From NCBI GenBank assembly GCA_965225935.1, contig CBDDCC010000017.1:25752-89751 (forward strand): a DNA stretch of 64,000 nucleotides, in the 5' to 3' direction. The notes under the pieces are model-generated. The model was given only the letters and a program-made list of their open reading frames with translations. It did no database searches and was not told the origin of the DNA. The stretch comes from CALJXB01 sp965225935 (GTDB taxonomy: Bacteria; Pseudomonadota; Alphaproteobacteria; Kiloniellales; JAKSDN01). The position numbers were made by a program, and so were the translations under genes. This document shows positions 8,337 to 16,596 of this stretch, in pieces; within the stretch, counting starts at the first letter, position 1, and every line of letters begins with the position of its first letter.

Positions 8337-8861
8337 GCCGGCCCGGCCGTTAGAGCGGGATGGGATGAGATTGAATCAACGCTGTTGGCCTGGGTTGGCT
8401 CCGTCCGCTAGGCGCGGGCCGAAGCGCGATGCGGTGCATCGGGCGAGGCCCGCAACGACGCGGCGGGCCAACCCAGGCCAACCCGTACGGGACGGGCGCT
8501 TTTGGCCGGACGCCGCGTCGCTCCTCCTCGAATATGCTTCGGCATGTCCTTCGTCCCCACAATTGTCCTTGGCCTAACGTCCGGCCAAAATCGCTCCGTC
8601 AGCGTGGTTCAATCTCATCTCATCCCGCTCTAGGCGCCGGTCGCGGGGCTGCACCTTCATCGGCCCCTCGACAAGCCTCGGCGGTCGCCGCCACGGCCGC
8701 TTCGGGCCGGCAGCCCTCTCGCGGAAGATCTCTCGAATGCGTCTCAAATTTTGCTGAAAGTTCGATCTAATGCATTGAGTTCTTTTACATAAATTTAAAA
8801 GTCCTCGGACAATATCTCCAGACATTAGTTCGAAAATACGTCAAACCGGGGACATTTCGCC
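8337..8861. other. Intergenic region: MITE-like repeat and AT-rich upstream region
   Basis: No gene is supported here. Positions 8351-8632 are an inverted-repeat element, listed separately. From about 8745 to 8861 the sequence becomes strongly AT-rich (for example TTTTACATAAATTTAAAAG at 8782-8800), unlike its surroundings, and probably carries the promoter of the Tad-type operon. I could not fix -35 and -10 boxes. Confidence 0.55.
8351..8632. repeat. MITE-like element A with nested inverted repeats
   Basis: The outer ends are inverted repeats: 8351-8384 begins TAGAGCGGGATGGGATGAGA and 8600-8632 is its reverse complement with one mismatch over the first 26 bases, then an indel. Inside are two further perfect inverted pairs: 16 bp (8384-8399 with 8467-8482) and 13 bp (8500-8512 with 8578-8590). 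A TA dinucleotide flanks GAGCGGG at both ends, as expected for a TA target duplication of IS630/mariner-type elements. It encodes no protein. Family assignment is inference. Confidence 0.7.
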
Positions 8862-10286
8862 ATGACGCGGAAATTCAAAGAGAAAGTGGTCCGCCGCCTG
8901 CAGGCCTTCCTCGGCGATGAGGCCGGCGGCATGCTGGTGTTCATGGCGACGCTGGCGGTTCCGCTGGTCATCGCGACCGGCCTCGCCATCGACGCCGGCC
9001 GCGGCTATCTGCTGCGGGCCCGCCTGGGCGACGCCATCGACGCCGCCGGCCTCGCCGCCACCATGGTCGTGACCGAGGACCAGAATTTCGAGAGCGATTT
9101 TCAGCAGTTCTTCTATGCCAACTTCCCGAGCAACTACCTCGACGCCACCATCACGCTCGACACGCCCCAGGTGAGCGACGACCAAAGCACGATCACCTAT
9201 TCCGTCAGCGCCACCATCGACACCACTTTCATGCGGGTTGCCGGCATCAACACCATGACGGTCAGCAACTCCACGGAAGTCACCCGAATGAACGCCTCGC
9301 TCGACCTGGCGATCTCCATGGACATGTCGGGATCGATGGATGACGACAACCGCATCGAAGGGGCGCGCTCGGCGGCCACCTCGCTGGTCGACATCCTGTT
9401 CGGCGCGGACACCATCAAGGACAATCTCAAGATCGGCGTGGTGCCCTGGAACAGCAAGGTGAACGTCACCGACGGCACCAGCTACGATTCTTCCACCACC
9501 GAAGCGGTGACCGGGTTCACCAATCCCGTGACCAGTGCCTCCCAGAGCGTGGTCTATATGGCGGACAACTCCGACATCCCGCTGCTCTCCGAGCCGGACG
9601 AGGACTGGCAGGGTTGCGTCTATGCGCGCTACAGCAACGACGGCGACAGCGACAACGACGCCGACCTTCTGTTGGGGCCGGTCTCCGTCGGTGGCGCCGA
9701 TTGGCCGGCCTGGCAGCCCATCGGACCGAACGACGAGCCCGAGCCCGACGGCGACTGCGACAGCTGGGACTGCGGCGCCTGTCCGAACACTACGATCACG
9801 CGCCTGACCAACGATCGTGACACCATCGAAGCCGCGATCGAAGATCTCATCAACCCGGACGGTCACACCAACATCGTCCAGGGGCTGGTCTGGGCCTACC
9901 GTGTGGTCTCGCCCGGCGAGCCGTTCGACGATTCCGAATCGAACCCCGGCGGCAACCACCAGCGCGCGATCGTGCTGCTGACCGACGGCGAGCAGTACGG
10001 CAACCGGGCGGACGCCTACAACGGCGCCTTCGGCTCCGGCACCGGCGCCGGCGAGGCCGGCCTCGACGACCGCTTGACGACTCTTGCCGACTACATCAAG
10101 TCGCAGGGCGTCGAGATCTACACGATCCAGTACTTCTTTGACGACGGCCCCCTTGCGACCTTGATGAAGGACGTCGCGACGGAGCCGGACGCGCCCTACT
10201 ACCACTTCGCCCCCGATGCGGCCGCCCTGGACGTCGTCTTCGACGAGATCGCCGACCACTTGTCCAGCTTGCGCCTGTCGAAGTAG
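8862..10286 (+). CDS. TadG-like pilus/secretion protein with vWA domain
   Basis: The 474-residue protein begins with the TadE/TadG membrane segment (GGMLVFMATLAVPLVIATGLAIDAGR, about 26-51), inserting in the inner membrane with the rest in the periplasm. A von Willebrand A domain follows, with the MIDAS motif DMSGS at 154-158, TNIVQGLVWAY and VLLTDGEQYGN. An inserted Asp-rich stretch with Cys pairs (residues about 246-307) is unusual and could bind calcium. Tad minor pilins or adhesins of this type assist Flp-pilus assembly and surface attachment. It heads a three-gene set with the two TadE-like genes. The core tad ATPase and secretin genes are not in the window. Confidence 0.85.
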   Translation: MTRKFKEKVVRRLQAFLGDEAGGMLVFMATLAVPLVIATGLAIDAGRGYLLRARLGDAIDAAGLAATMVVTEDQNFESDFQQFFYANFPSNYLDATITLDTPQVSDDQSTITYSVSATIDTTFMRVAGINTMTVSNSTEVTRMNASLDLAISMDMSGSMDDDNRIEGARSAATSLVDILFGADTIKDNLKIGVVPWNSKVNVTDGTSYDSSTTEAVTGFTNPVTSASQSVVYMADNSDIPLLSEPDEDWQGCVYARYSNDGDSDNDADLLLGPVSVGGADWPAWQPIGPNDEPEPDGDCDSWDCGACPNTTITRLTNDRDTIEAAIEDLINPDGHTNIVQGLVWAYRVVSPGEPFDDSESNPGGNHQRAIVLLTDGEQYGNRADAYNGAFGSGTGAGEAGLDDRLTTLADYIKSQGVEIYTIQYFFDDGPLATLMKDVATEPDAPYYHFAPDAAALDVVFDEIADHLSSLRLSK

Positions 10287-10294
10287 GTGCGCTC

Positions 10295-10888
10295 ATGCGG
10301 ACACTCCTTGAGCGCCTGCTGATCCAAAGGTCGGGGACCGCCGCCCTCGAATTCGCCTTCGCGTTGCCGGTTGTCCTGATGCTGGTGGTCGGAACCATCG
10401 AATTCTCGATCCTGAGCTTCGCGAACGCCATGCTGGAAGGCGGGCTGCGCGAAGCGGCGCGTTTCGGCATCACCGGACTGAACCCGGACGACGGCAGCCG
10501 CGAAGATCAGATCGTGGCGATCGTCAACGAGCATGCCGCTGGGCTCTTCACGATCTCGAGCGGCGACATCGATACTCGTGTCTACTCCGACTTCTCGGAC
10601 ATCGGCCAGCCGGAGCCCTACACGGATATCGATGGCAACGACCAGTACGACGACGGTGAGCCCTTCACCGACGTGAACTGCAACGACCAATGGGACGAGG
10701 ACATGGCCGCGGCCGGCGCCGGTGGTGGCAACGACGTGGTGATCTACACCATCACCTACGAGCACAACACCATCACCGGCTTCCTCGATCCGATCATCGC
10801 ACCCGACGGCACGGTTTCCATGCAAGCCAGCGTCGCCGTCCGGAACGAGCCCTTCCCCGGCGGCTCCACTGTCTGTTCGGGCAGTTGA
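10295..10888 (+). CDS. TadE-like minor pilin
   Basis: The N-terminus has the TadE signature (RSGTAALEFAFALPVVLMLVVGTIEFSILSF): a prepilin-like Glu inside a hydrophobic helix at about 13-44. The remaining periplasmic part contains an Asp-rich block (TDIDGNDQYDDGEPFTDVN) resembling calcium-binding EF-hand or dockerin loops, and two Cys near the end. It starts 8 bases after the vWA gene stop, so they are co-transcribed. TadE-type pseudopilins are needed for Flp-pilus biogenesis in Tad systems; calcium binding is inference. Confidence 0.82.
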   Translation: MRTLLERLLIQRSGTAALEFAFALPVVLMLVVGTIEFSILSFANAMLEGGLREAARFGITGLNPDDGSREDQIVAIVNEHAAGLFTISSGDIDTRVYSDFSDIGQPEPYTDIDGNDQYDDGEPFTDVNCNDQWDEDMAAAGAGGGNDVVIYTITYEHNTITGFLDPIIAPDGTVSMQASVAVRNEPFPGGSTVCSGS

Positions 10889-10899
10889 GGAGCAGGAAC

Positions 10900-11736
10900 G
10901 TGAGAACCATGGGCGTCATTCAGACTCTGTTTCACCGCCTGCGCAGCCGGGTGTCCTGCTTCGCGAGCCAGTCGCGCGGTTCTGTCCTGGTCGAGACTTC
11001 CTTGCTCATCCCGGTGTTCCTTGTGCTGGTGATGGGCGGCATCGAGGTGAGCCGCTTCATCCTGCTGGATCACAAGATCGCGCGCGTCTCGTTTAACGCG
11101 GCCGACCTGACCGCGCGCAGCGAGGCGCCCACCGCAGACGACATCTCGCAGGTTTTCGAGGCCATCGAATACATCGCCGAGCCGTTCGATTTGGGCAGCG
11201 ACGGTAACGTCATCATTACAGGCATCAGCCGCGATGTCGGTTCGGACGAGGTCCTGGTCGATTGGCAGCAGTCGGGCGGCGGCACGGGAACGGCGACGAG
11301 CCAGGTCGGGGCGCCCGGCGAGGCTGCGAACCTTCCGGGCGGCTTCACCCTGCGAGAGGGCCAGGCTCTGGTCGTCGGGGAATCCTTCTTTGAGTACGAA
11401 CCGTTCTTCTTCGGCGGCTTCATCGAGCCGCGGACGGTCTATCACATGTCGCTCTACCGGCCTCGCGAATCCGTGGAGGAGCTCGAAGGCGGCGACGATG
11501 GTGGCGACGATGGTGGCGATGACGGCGGCGATGACGGCGGCGACGATGGTGGGGATGACGGCGGCGATGGTGGCGACGGTGGCGACGGCGGCGACGGCGG
11601 CGATGACGGCGGTGACGATGGCGGCCATGATGACGACGACGACTGGGGCTGGTGGGACGATGACGACGACTGGGGCTGGTGGGGCGACGACGACGACGAC
11701 GGCTGGGGCTGGGGCGGCTGGGGCTGGGGCTGGTAG
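10900..11736 (+). CDS. TadE-like protein with a Gly/Asp/Trp low-complexity tail
   Basis: Residues about 24-50 form the TadE helix (RGSVLVETSLLIPVFLVLVMGG), followed by a roughly 160-residue periplasmic domain. The last 80 or so residues are a tandem GGDD/GGDG repeat and then alternating DDDDD and WGWW/GWGW blocks running to the stop. I prefer the GTG at 10900, since GAGGAG lies 7 bases upstream; the ATG at 10909 is the alternative. The acidic tail should be disordered and may bind divalent cations, while the Trp blocks could make hydrophobic contacts. It is the last gene of the Tad-type trio, and a strong terminator lies about 200 bases downstream. Confidence 0.75.
   Translation: MRTMGVIQTLFHRLRSRVSCFASQSRGSVLVETSLLIPVFLVLVMGGIEVSRFILLDHKIARVSFNAADLTARSEAPTADDISQVFEAIEYIAEPFDLGSDGNVIITGISRDVGSDEVLVDWQQSGGGTGTATSQVGAPGEAANLPGGFTLREGQALVVGESFFEYEPFFFGGFIEPRTVYHMSLYRPRESVEELEGGDDGGDDGGDDGGDDGGDDGGDDGGDGGDGGDGGDGGDDGGDDGGHDDDDDWGWWDDDDDWGWWGDDDDDGWGWGGWGWGW
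11487..11735 (+). repeat. Coding tandem repeat (GGC/GAC/GAT codons) in the TadE-like gene
   Basis: Variants of the 12-base unit GGCGACGATGGT, encoding Gly-Asp-Asp-Gly, are repeated to about 11627, then GAC/GAT runs alternate with TGGGGCTGG. Copy number could vary by slippage in steps of 3 or 12 bases without breaking the frame. Confidence 0.8.
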
Positions 11737-11940
11737 CACGGGCCCGGCTGGACCAGTGGAGAGCCGCATCCGGACCGGCGCGTCGGCGGATCTTTCAATC
11801 GTGCGATTCGTTTATCCTGGCTCGGATTCGGTTTCCGCCCGAAAGGAAACGAAGCCGGCCCGCCGATCCCGCTTGGCCCTCGGGCCGGGCCTGCTGCATC
11901 CGCCGGTCTCGCCGCCGAGCTGAACCGGGCCAGACTTTTG

Positions 11941-11970
11941 CCGCGGAGCGCCTCTCGCTCCGCGGCCTTT
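11941..11970 (+). terminator. Rho-independent terminator of the Tad-type operon
   Basis: CCGCGGAGCG (11941-11950) pairs perfectly with CGCTCCGCGG (11956-11965) across a 5-base loop and is followed by CCTTTTCTT. Confidence 0.85.
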
Positions 11971-12263
11971 TCTTGTCCGGTTCTCACGGGCGGTTGCTAC
12001 GCTTCGTAAGGCTGACGGTTTCCCGCCGGGTCTTCTGCCGATGTCCAGGGCGACGGTTGGCGGCAGGGCCGCGCCGCCAGGTTTCGCGGCCGGCCCCTGC
12101 TGGTCCCGCTGGCGCCCGGGCCGCAATCGGTCTGTTCGCGTTCCGGACGACGGCCGCGTGGCCGCGCAGCAGGTTCTCCGGGTGAGGGTGCTCCGGGTGA
12201 AGGTCCGGGCGGCGGGGCGCTCCGGTCGCTCATCCGAAATTGGGCGAGGCAGGCAAGCCGCCA

Positions 12264-12301
12264 AAGGAAAAGGCCGTCCGGCGGGGAACGCCAGACGGCC
12301 T
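12264..12301 (-). terminator. Rho-independent terminator after flgH
   Basis: On the minus strand AGGCCGTC pairs with GACGGCCT (12294-12301 with 12271-12278), extended inward by GGCG/CGCC with one mismatch, and is followed by TTTTCCTTT. It lies 25 bases past the flgH stop. Confidence 0.85.
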
Positions 12302-12325
12302 GGTGGCGGCCTTCGGGGAAAAATC

Positions 12326-13093
12326 CTACCAGGGCCAGAGGATGTCGAAGACCTGCTGGCCGTAGCGGGGCTGTTGGAGGTCGGTGATCTGTCCGCGACC
12401 GCCGTAGGAGATGCGCGCCTCGGCGATCTGGTCGAACTGAATGGTGTTGTCCGAAGTGATGTCCTCCGGGCGGATGATGCCCATCACCTGCAGGTCGCGC
12501 ACCTCGTAGTTGACCCGCACCTCCTGGCGTCCGGCGATCACCAGATTCCCGTTGGGCAGGGTCTGGGTGACGATGGCCGCCACGCTGAGGTCGATGGACT
12601 CGTCACGCTCGACGCTGCCCGAACCCTGGGAGTTGCTGTCGCTGCCGAACTGGATCAGGTTGTCCGGGTTCACGGCGTCCGGCAGGAAGTCGGACAACTG
12701 GGATTCGAAGCCCAGGAAGGCGGGCAGGTCGGCGTCTTCGTCGCCGGAGCGCGCCCGCGACGTGGTGTTGGAGATCTCGGCGCTGTCGGCGATCTCGATG
12801 TCCACGGTGACGATGTCGCCCACCTGGGAGGCGCGCTGGTCCTTGAGGAAGGCCCGCGAGCCGGGACGCCAGAGGGAGTTGGCCTCCTGGTTCAGCTCGA
12901 CCGGCGGCGGCAGGGGCACCTGAACGGGCTTGTTCTCCAGCATGGTCTGAGGGTTCTGGATCGTGGTCAGCGGCGGCTCCTCGCCGACCTGGGAGAGGCG
13001 GGTCAGCGCGTTGCAGCCGCTGAGCGCGACGCCGATGGCGGCGACCGCGGTCCAGCGCGCGGCGCACTTTAGGCTTCTGTCAATCGGGCTCAT
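12326..13093 (-). CDS. flgH: Flagellar L-ring lipoprotein FlgH
   Basis: FlgH forms the outer-membrane L-ring. The signal sequence ends in the lipobox ALSGC, so the Cys is lipidated. Conserved blocks are SLWRPGSRAFLKDQRASQVGDIVTV, ADLPAFLGFES and, near the end, LPNGNLVIAGRQEVRVNYEVRDLQVMGIIRPEDI, then ARISYGGRGQI. The ATG at 13093 has GGAGG 8 bases upstream and gives 255 residues. A TTG at 13111 overlapping the flgA stop is in frame but less likely. It is the last gene of the leftward flgF-flgG-flgA-flgH operon. Confidence 0.95.
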   Translation of the reverse strand: MSPIDRSLKCAARWTAVAAIGVALSGCNALTRLSQVGEEPPLTTIQNPQTMLENKPVQVPLPPPVELNQEANSLWRPGSRAFLKDQRASQVGDIVTVDIEIADSAEISNTTSRARSGDEDADLPAFLGFESQLSDFLPDAVNPDNLIQFGSDSNSQGSGSVERDESIDLSVAAIVTQTLPNGNLVIAGRQEVRVNYEVRDLQVMGIIRPEDITSDNTIQFDQIAEARISYGGRGQITDLQQPRYGQQVFDILWPW

Positions 13094-13107
13094 CTCATGG
13101 GCCTCCG

Positions 13108-14142
13108 TCAATTGTAGCTGCTCGTCTGGGCGCCCGTGCGGGAAACCGCGACCACGCCGGATTCCACCACCAGGGCGTTCACCACCACGTTGGACTGGGT
13201 GTTCATGACGCGGATCACCTGGTCCTGGGCGCCGTCCTCGAGGGCCCGGCCCTGAACGGTCAGGACCATCTTGTCGGTCTCCAGGCGGATGGTGACCAGG
13301 CTGTTCTTGCCAATCACGACGGGCAGGCGCAGGTCGGCGCTGCGCACCTGCTGGCCTTCCCGCAGTCCGCGGCGGGCGCTCTTGCCGATCAGCTCGTCGG
13401 GGTCGGTCACCACGTTGCGCGCGACCCGGTCGGCCCGCACCCGGACCCAGTCCAGATCGCTTGCCGCGATCACCTCGTCCTTGCTCAGGCGGCGCGCCGG
13501 CACCGGAACCTCGATCATCGCCACCGCCCGGCCGCTGACGGCGAGCTGGGCGACCGGCACGCCCTCGGCCGGCGCCGCCAGCTGGGCGCTGAAGCGGCCG
13601 GTCTCCCGGTTCAGCGACCAGCGCGTGAGACGCAGGCTGTTCTCGGCGTCGGTCGGCATGTGCAGGCGCGGGTCTGAGGTGTCGAGCAGCAGCTCGATGT
13701 CGCCGTCGACGCCGTCGTCCCTAAGGGCGTCCATCAGCACTTCCTCGACGCGCGCCCGCTCGATCACCTGGCTGGCGCGCTCGACGACGATGGAATCGAG
13801 GGCAGAGCGGGGCCGCCAGGGCAGGTTGTAGCTGCGCGCCAGGCCCTGGAGCCAACGGGCGTCCAGGGTGACCCGCTTGCCGGGCGCCGGCGCCCGGGCG
13901 ACGGGAGCGCTGCCTGCCTCGCCCAGGCCCTCGAAGAGGTCGCCGAGGCGCACCAGCGGCGCCTCGACCAGGGCCGACGGCTTCAGGCTCACCGGCTGTT
14001 CGGGCTGTGCGTAGGTCGCCAGGGTCGTGGCCTGGCTGCCGGCAGCGAGGGCGGCCGGCATCCCCGGGAACCAGAGCGCGATGGCCCAGAAGGCGACGGC
14101 GGCGGTGGTGGCGGCGGTGGCAGAAAGGAAGCGGCGGGTCAT
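13108..14142 (-). CDS. flgA: Flagellar P-ring assembly chaperone FlgA
   Basis: FlgA is the periplasmic chaperone for FlgI polymerisation. The protein has an N-terminal signal peptide (cleavage near ALAAG, about residue 33) and the C-terminal SAF-type domain: VPVPARRLSKDEVIAASDLDWV, GKSARRGLREGQQVRSADLR and LVTIRLETDKMVLTVQGRALEDG. At 344 residues it is longer than enterobacterial FlgA because of an N-terminal extension, common in alphaproteobacteria. It lies between flgG and flgH in the same direction, 12 bases after the flgG stop. Confidence 0.92.
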   Translation of the reverse strand: MTRRFLSATAATTAAVAFWAIALWFPGMPAALAAGSQATTLATYAQPEQPVSLKPSALVEAPLVRLGDLFEGLGEAGSAPVARAPAPGKRVTLDARWLQGLARSYNLPWRPRSALDSIVVERASQVIERARVEEVLMDALRDDGVDGDIELLLDTSDPRLHMPTDAENSLRLTRWSLNRETGRFSAQLAAPAEGVPVAQLAVSGRAVAMIEVPVPARRLSKDEVIAASDLDWVRVRADRVARNVVTDPDELIGKSARRGLREGQQVRSADLRLPVVIGKNSLVTIRLETDKMVLTVQGRALEDGAQDQVIRVMNTQSNVVVNALVVESGVVAVSRTGAQTSSYN

Positions 14143-14154
14143 GACGCAGGCGGC

Positions 14155-14940
14155 CTATCGCATGTTGGTGGTGCTGGACATCATCTCGTCCGCGGCCTGG
14201 ATCACCCGGGAGTTCATCTCGTAGGCCCGCTGGGCGGTGATCAGGTTGGTGATCTCGGTCACCACGTTGACGTTGGAGGTCTCCAGCGCGCCCTGGCGCA
14301 GGGTGCCGAAGCCGGCCGCGCCGGGGGTGCCTACGCTGGCGGTGCCCGAGGCCGGGGATTCCTTCAGCAGGTTGTCGCCCACGGCCTCCAGGCCCGCCTC
14401 GTTGGCGAAGGTCGCCAGCTCGAACTGGCCGACATTCTGGGAGGCCACCTGGCCGTCCACGTCGACGAAGACCGCGCCGTTCGGATTGATGGTCACGCTG
14501 ATGGCGTTGCTGGGGATGGTCACGCCCGGCTGGATGATGTAGCCGTCGGCGGTGACGATGTCGCCGTCGGGGCTGACCTGGAAGGAGCCGGCGCGGGTAT
14601 AGCCGGTCTCGCCGTTGGGCATCTCGACCATGAAGTAGCCCTTGCCGTTGATCGCCACGTCGAAGTTGTTGCCGGTCATGGTCAGGTTGCCCTGCTCGGC
14701 GATGCGGTAGACGGCGCCCGGCTGCACGCCGAGGCCGATCTGGACGCCCGAGGGCACCACCGTGCCGGAGTCCGAGGAGGCCGTGCCGACGCGCTCCTGG
14801 TCCTGGTAGAGCAGGTCCTGGAACTCGGCCCGCTGGCGCTTGAAGCCAGTGGTGTTCATGTTGGCGATATTGTTCGAGATCACCTCGACGTTGAGCTGCT
14901 GTGCGAGCATTCCGGTGGCGGCGATGCTGAGCGCTTTCAT
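14155..14940 (-). CDS. flgG: Flagellar distal rod protein FlgG
   Basis: FlgG forms the distal rod. The 261 residues match the family end to end: MKALSIAATGMLAQQLNVEVISNNIANMNTTGFKR at the N-terminus, YRIAEQGNLTMTGNNFDVAINGKGYF, GETGYTRAGSFQVSPDGDIVTADGYIIQPG, and a C-terminal helix with SNVNVVTEITNLITAQRAYEMNSRVIQAADEM. It is the second gene of the operon, 40 bases downstream of flgF. Confidence 0.97.
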   Translation of the reverse strand: MKALSIAATGMLAQQLNVEVISNNIANMNTTGFKRQRAEFQDLLYQDQERVGTASSDSGTVVPSGVQIGLGVQPGAVYRIAEQGNLTMTGNNFDVAINGKGYFMVEMPNGETGYTRAGSFQVSPDGDIVTADGYIIQPGVTIPSNAISVTINPNGAVFVDVDGQVASQNVGQFELATFANEAGLEAVGDNLLKESPASGTASVGTPGAAGFGTLRQGALETSNVNVVTEITNLITAQRAYEMNSRVIQAADEMMSSTTNMR

Positions 14941-14980
14941 GGTCGTCGATCCTTAATCGTTCCCGTTTCGGCGGCGGCCG

Positions 14981-15703
14981 TCAGGCGTTGGTGTCCACCA
15001 GCCCCTGGATCGCGTCCTGCTGGAGCTCGTTCTCTTCCCGGACCAGGGTGTGGGCGGCCTGGTAGCTGCGCATGGTGTTGATCAGGCGGGTGATCTCGAG
15101 CACGCCCGTGACGTTGGAGCCCTCGATCATGCCCTGGACCACCTGGGGATCCTCCACCGGCAGGGGCACCTGACCCTCGGCCTCGTAGAGGTTGCTCTCG
15201 CGCCGCTTGAGCGCCTGCTCGTCCTCGAAGCGGACCACCTGGACGCGGCCCACCTGGCCTTCCTCGGTCGAAATGGTGCCGTCGCGCGCCACATGGATCG
15301 AGATGGCCTCCGCCGGGATCGAGATCGGTGCGCCGACATCGTCGAGCACGCGACCGCCGCTCGGCGTGACCAGCTGGCCGTCGGCGTCGAGGGTGAAGTT
15401 GCCGGCCCGGGTGTAGCGGGGGCCCTCGTCGGTCTCGACGACGAAGTAGCCCTCGGCGGGAATGGCCATGTCGAGCGGATTGTGGGTCGGCGAGATCGGC
15501 CCGGCGCGCAGGTTGCGGACCGTCGCGAAGCCCTGGACATAGCTGATGCTGCCCTGCTCCACCTCGTCGAGGTACTCGACGAACATCAGCTCCTCGCCCT
15601 TGTAGGCGGGCGTGGAGAGGTTGGCGATGTTGTTGGCGATAACGCCCATCTGGTGGTCGAGCACCATCTGGCTCGACAAGGCAACGTACCCGGCGTTTTC
15701 CAT
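14981..15703 (-). CDS. flgF: Flagellar proximal rod protein FlgF
   Basis: FlgF forms part of the proximal rod. From the ATG at 15703 (AAGGG 7 bases upstream) the 240 residues start MENAGYVALSSQMVLDHQMGVIANNIANLSTPAYK and end with the rod-type helix TGVLEITRLINTMRSYQAAHTLV. The core has NPLDMAIPAEGYFVVETDEGPRYTRAGNFTLDADGQLVT. A frame running further upstream to 15967 is not supported. It is the first gene of flgF-flgG-flgA-flgH, divergent from fliL. Confidence 0.94.
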   Translation of the reverse strand: MENAGYVALSSQMVLDHQMGVIANNIANLSTPAYKGEELMFVEYLDEVEQGSISYVQGFATVRNLRAGPISPTHNPLDMAIPAEGYFVVETDEGPRYTRAGNFTLDADGQLVTPSGGRVLDDVGAPISIPAEAISIHVARDGTISTEEGQVGRVQVVRFEDEQALKRRESNLYEAEGQVPLPVEDPQVVQGMIEGSNVTGVLEITRLINTMRSYQAAHTLVREENELQQDAIQGLVDTNA

Positions 15704-16021
15704 GGCGTTCCCTTGGCTATGCCTCCTATGGGCCTCTTCCGGTCCGCCCCGGCCTCTGGCGGCCGAAGGGCGTTCGGACGGGCGGCGACCCGCGGAGTCC
15801 CTCTGCATGGGCCATGCCAATGGGAAAGGGCATTTGAAACAAATGCTTAGCAATTCGCCCCGGCCGGGGTGTGAATTTCCCGTTCCCTCGGGGGCAGAGC
15901 TTGCCCGGCAGTTCTTGCCCCGGCGCGCCTTGCCTTCGCCCTTACTCAACCAAGTTTTAACCAGCAAATCATAGGCTTATCCCCCCGTGGCCCGCCGAGG
16001 TTCCGAAACGAGGGGAGAGCG
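15704..16021. other. Divergent flgF/fliL promoter region
   Basis: This 318-base region should hold promoters for both the flgF and fliL operons. It contains a perfect dyad at 15830-15846 (listed separately) and TTAACCAG at 15957-15964, one base from the CtrA octamer TTAACCAT, about 60 bases before fliL. I did not find a convincing sigma-54 -24/-12 pair. Confidence 0.4.
15830..15846. promoter_or_regulatory. Perfect dyad between flgF and fliL
   Basis: GCATTTG-AAA-CAAATGC is a 7-3-7 perfect palindrome inside an otherwise GC-rich divergent promoter region. This suggests a regulator-binding site. The regulator is unknown. Confidence 0.35.
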
Positions 16022-16567
16022 ATGGCGCAAGATGCGGTAGCCGACGGACTCGCCGAAGAGACCGGCGACGAAGTCGAGGTCGAGGCCCAACCGAAAAAGG
16101 GCGGTCTATCCGGCAAGAAGCTGGTGCTGTTCATCGTCCTGCCGATCCTGCTGCTGGGCGGCGGCGCGGCAGGGGCCTATTTCATGGGCTTCCTCGATCC
16201 CCTGCTGGGCAAGCAGGCCAGCCATGCCGAGGGCGAGGAGGGCGAGGCGAACCTGCACGAATCCGCGATCTACTACGACCTGCCGGAGATGCTGGTGAAC
16301 CTCAACACCGGCGGCCGCCGCTCGAGCTTCCTGAAGATCTCCGTGGCCCTGGAGCTGAGCGACGAGGCGACGATCGAGCGCCTGAAGACGGTGATGCCCC
16401 GCATCATCGACCATTTCCAGGTCTACCTGCGGGAACTGCGCCTGGAGGACCTGAGCGGCTCCGCCGGGATCGAGCGGCTGCGCGAGGAATTGCTGCTCCG
16501 GGTCAATTCCGCCATCGAACCGGACGCGGTCCGGGACGTGCTGTTCAAGGAAATGCTGGTTCAGTAG
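16022..16567 (+). CDS. fliL: Flagellar stator-associated protein FliL
   Basis: FliL is a single-pass inner-membrane protein that surrounds the stator and supports torque. The 181 residues have a polar N-terminus, one TM helix at about 33-56 (LVLFIVLPILLLGGGAAGAYFMG) and the periplasmic FliL domain (YYDLPEMLVNLNTGGRRSSFLKISVALEL ... IDHFQVYLRELRLEDLSGSAGIERLREELLLRVN). The start has GAGGGGAGAG just upstream. It opens the long rightward motor cluster. Confidence 0.94.
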   Translation: MAQDAVADGLAEETGDEVEVEAQPKKGGLSGKKLVLFIVLPILLLGGGAAGAYFMGFLDPLLGKQASHAEGEEGEANLHESAIYYDLPEMLVNLNTGGRRSSFLKISVALELSDEATIERLKTVMPRIIDHFQVYLRELRLEDLSGSAGIERLREELLLRVNSAIEPDAVRDVLFKEMLVQ

Positions 16568-16596
16568 CGAACCAGGGCTAGGGGAAGCGGCGGGAG

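Larger units (their letters stand above)
11737..12325. other. Intergenic region between convergent Tad-type and flgH operons
   Basis: No gene is supported. Frames through here are Arg/Pro rich and lack ribosome sites. It contains a plus-strand terminator (11941-11970) and a minus-strand terminator (12264-12301), consistent with two converging operons. Nothing else is recognised between about 11972 and 12260. Confidence 0.55.

Noticed and set aside
11487..11735. CRISPR or minisatellite array
   Set aside because: Units are 12-15 bases, in frame, without unique spacers, and encode Gly/Asp/Trp at the end of a TadE-like protein.
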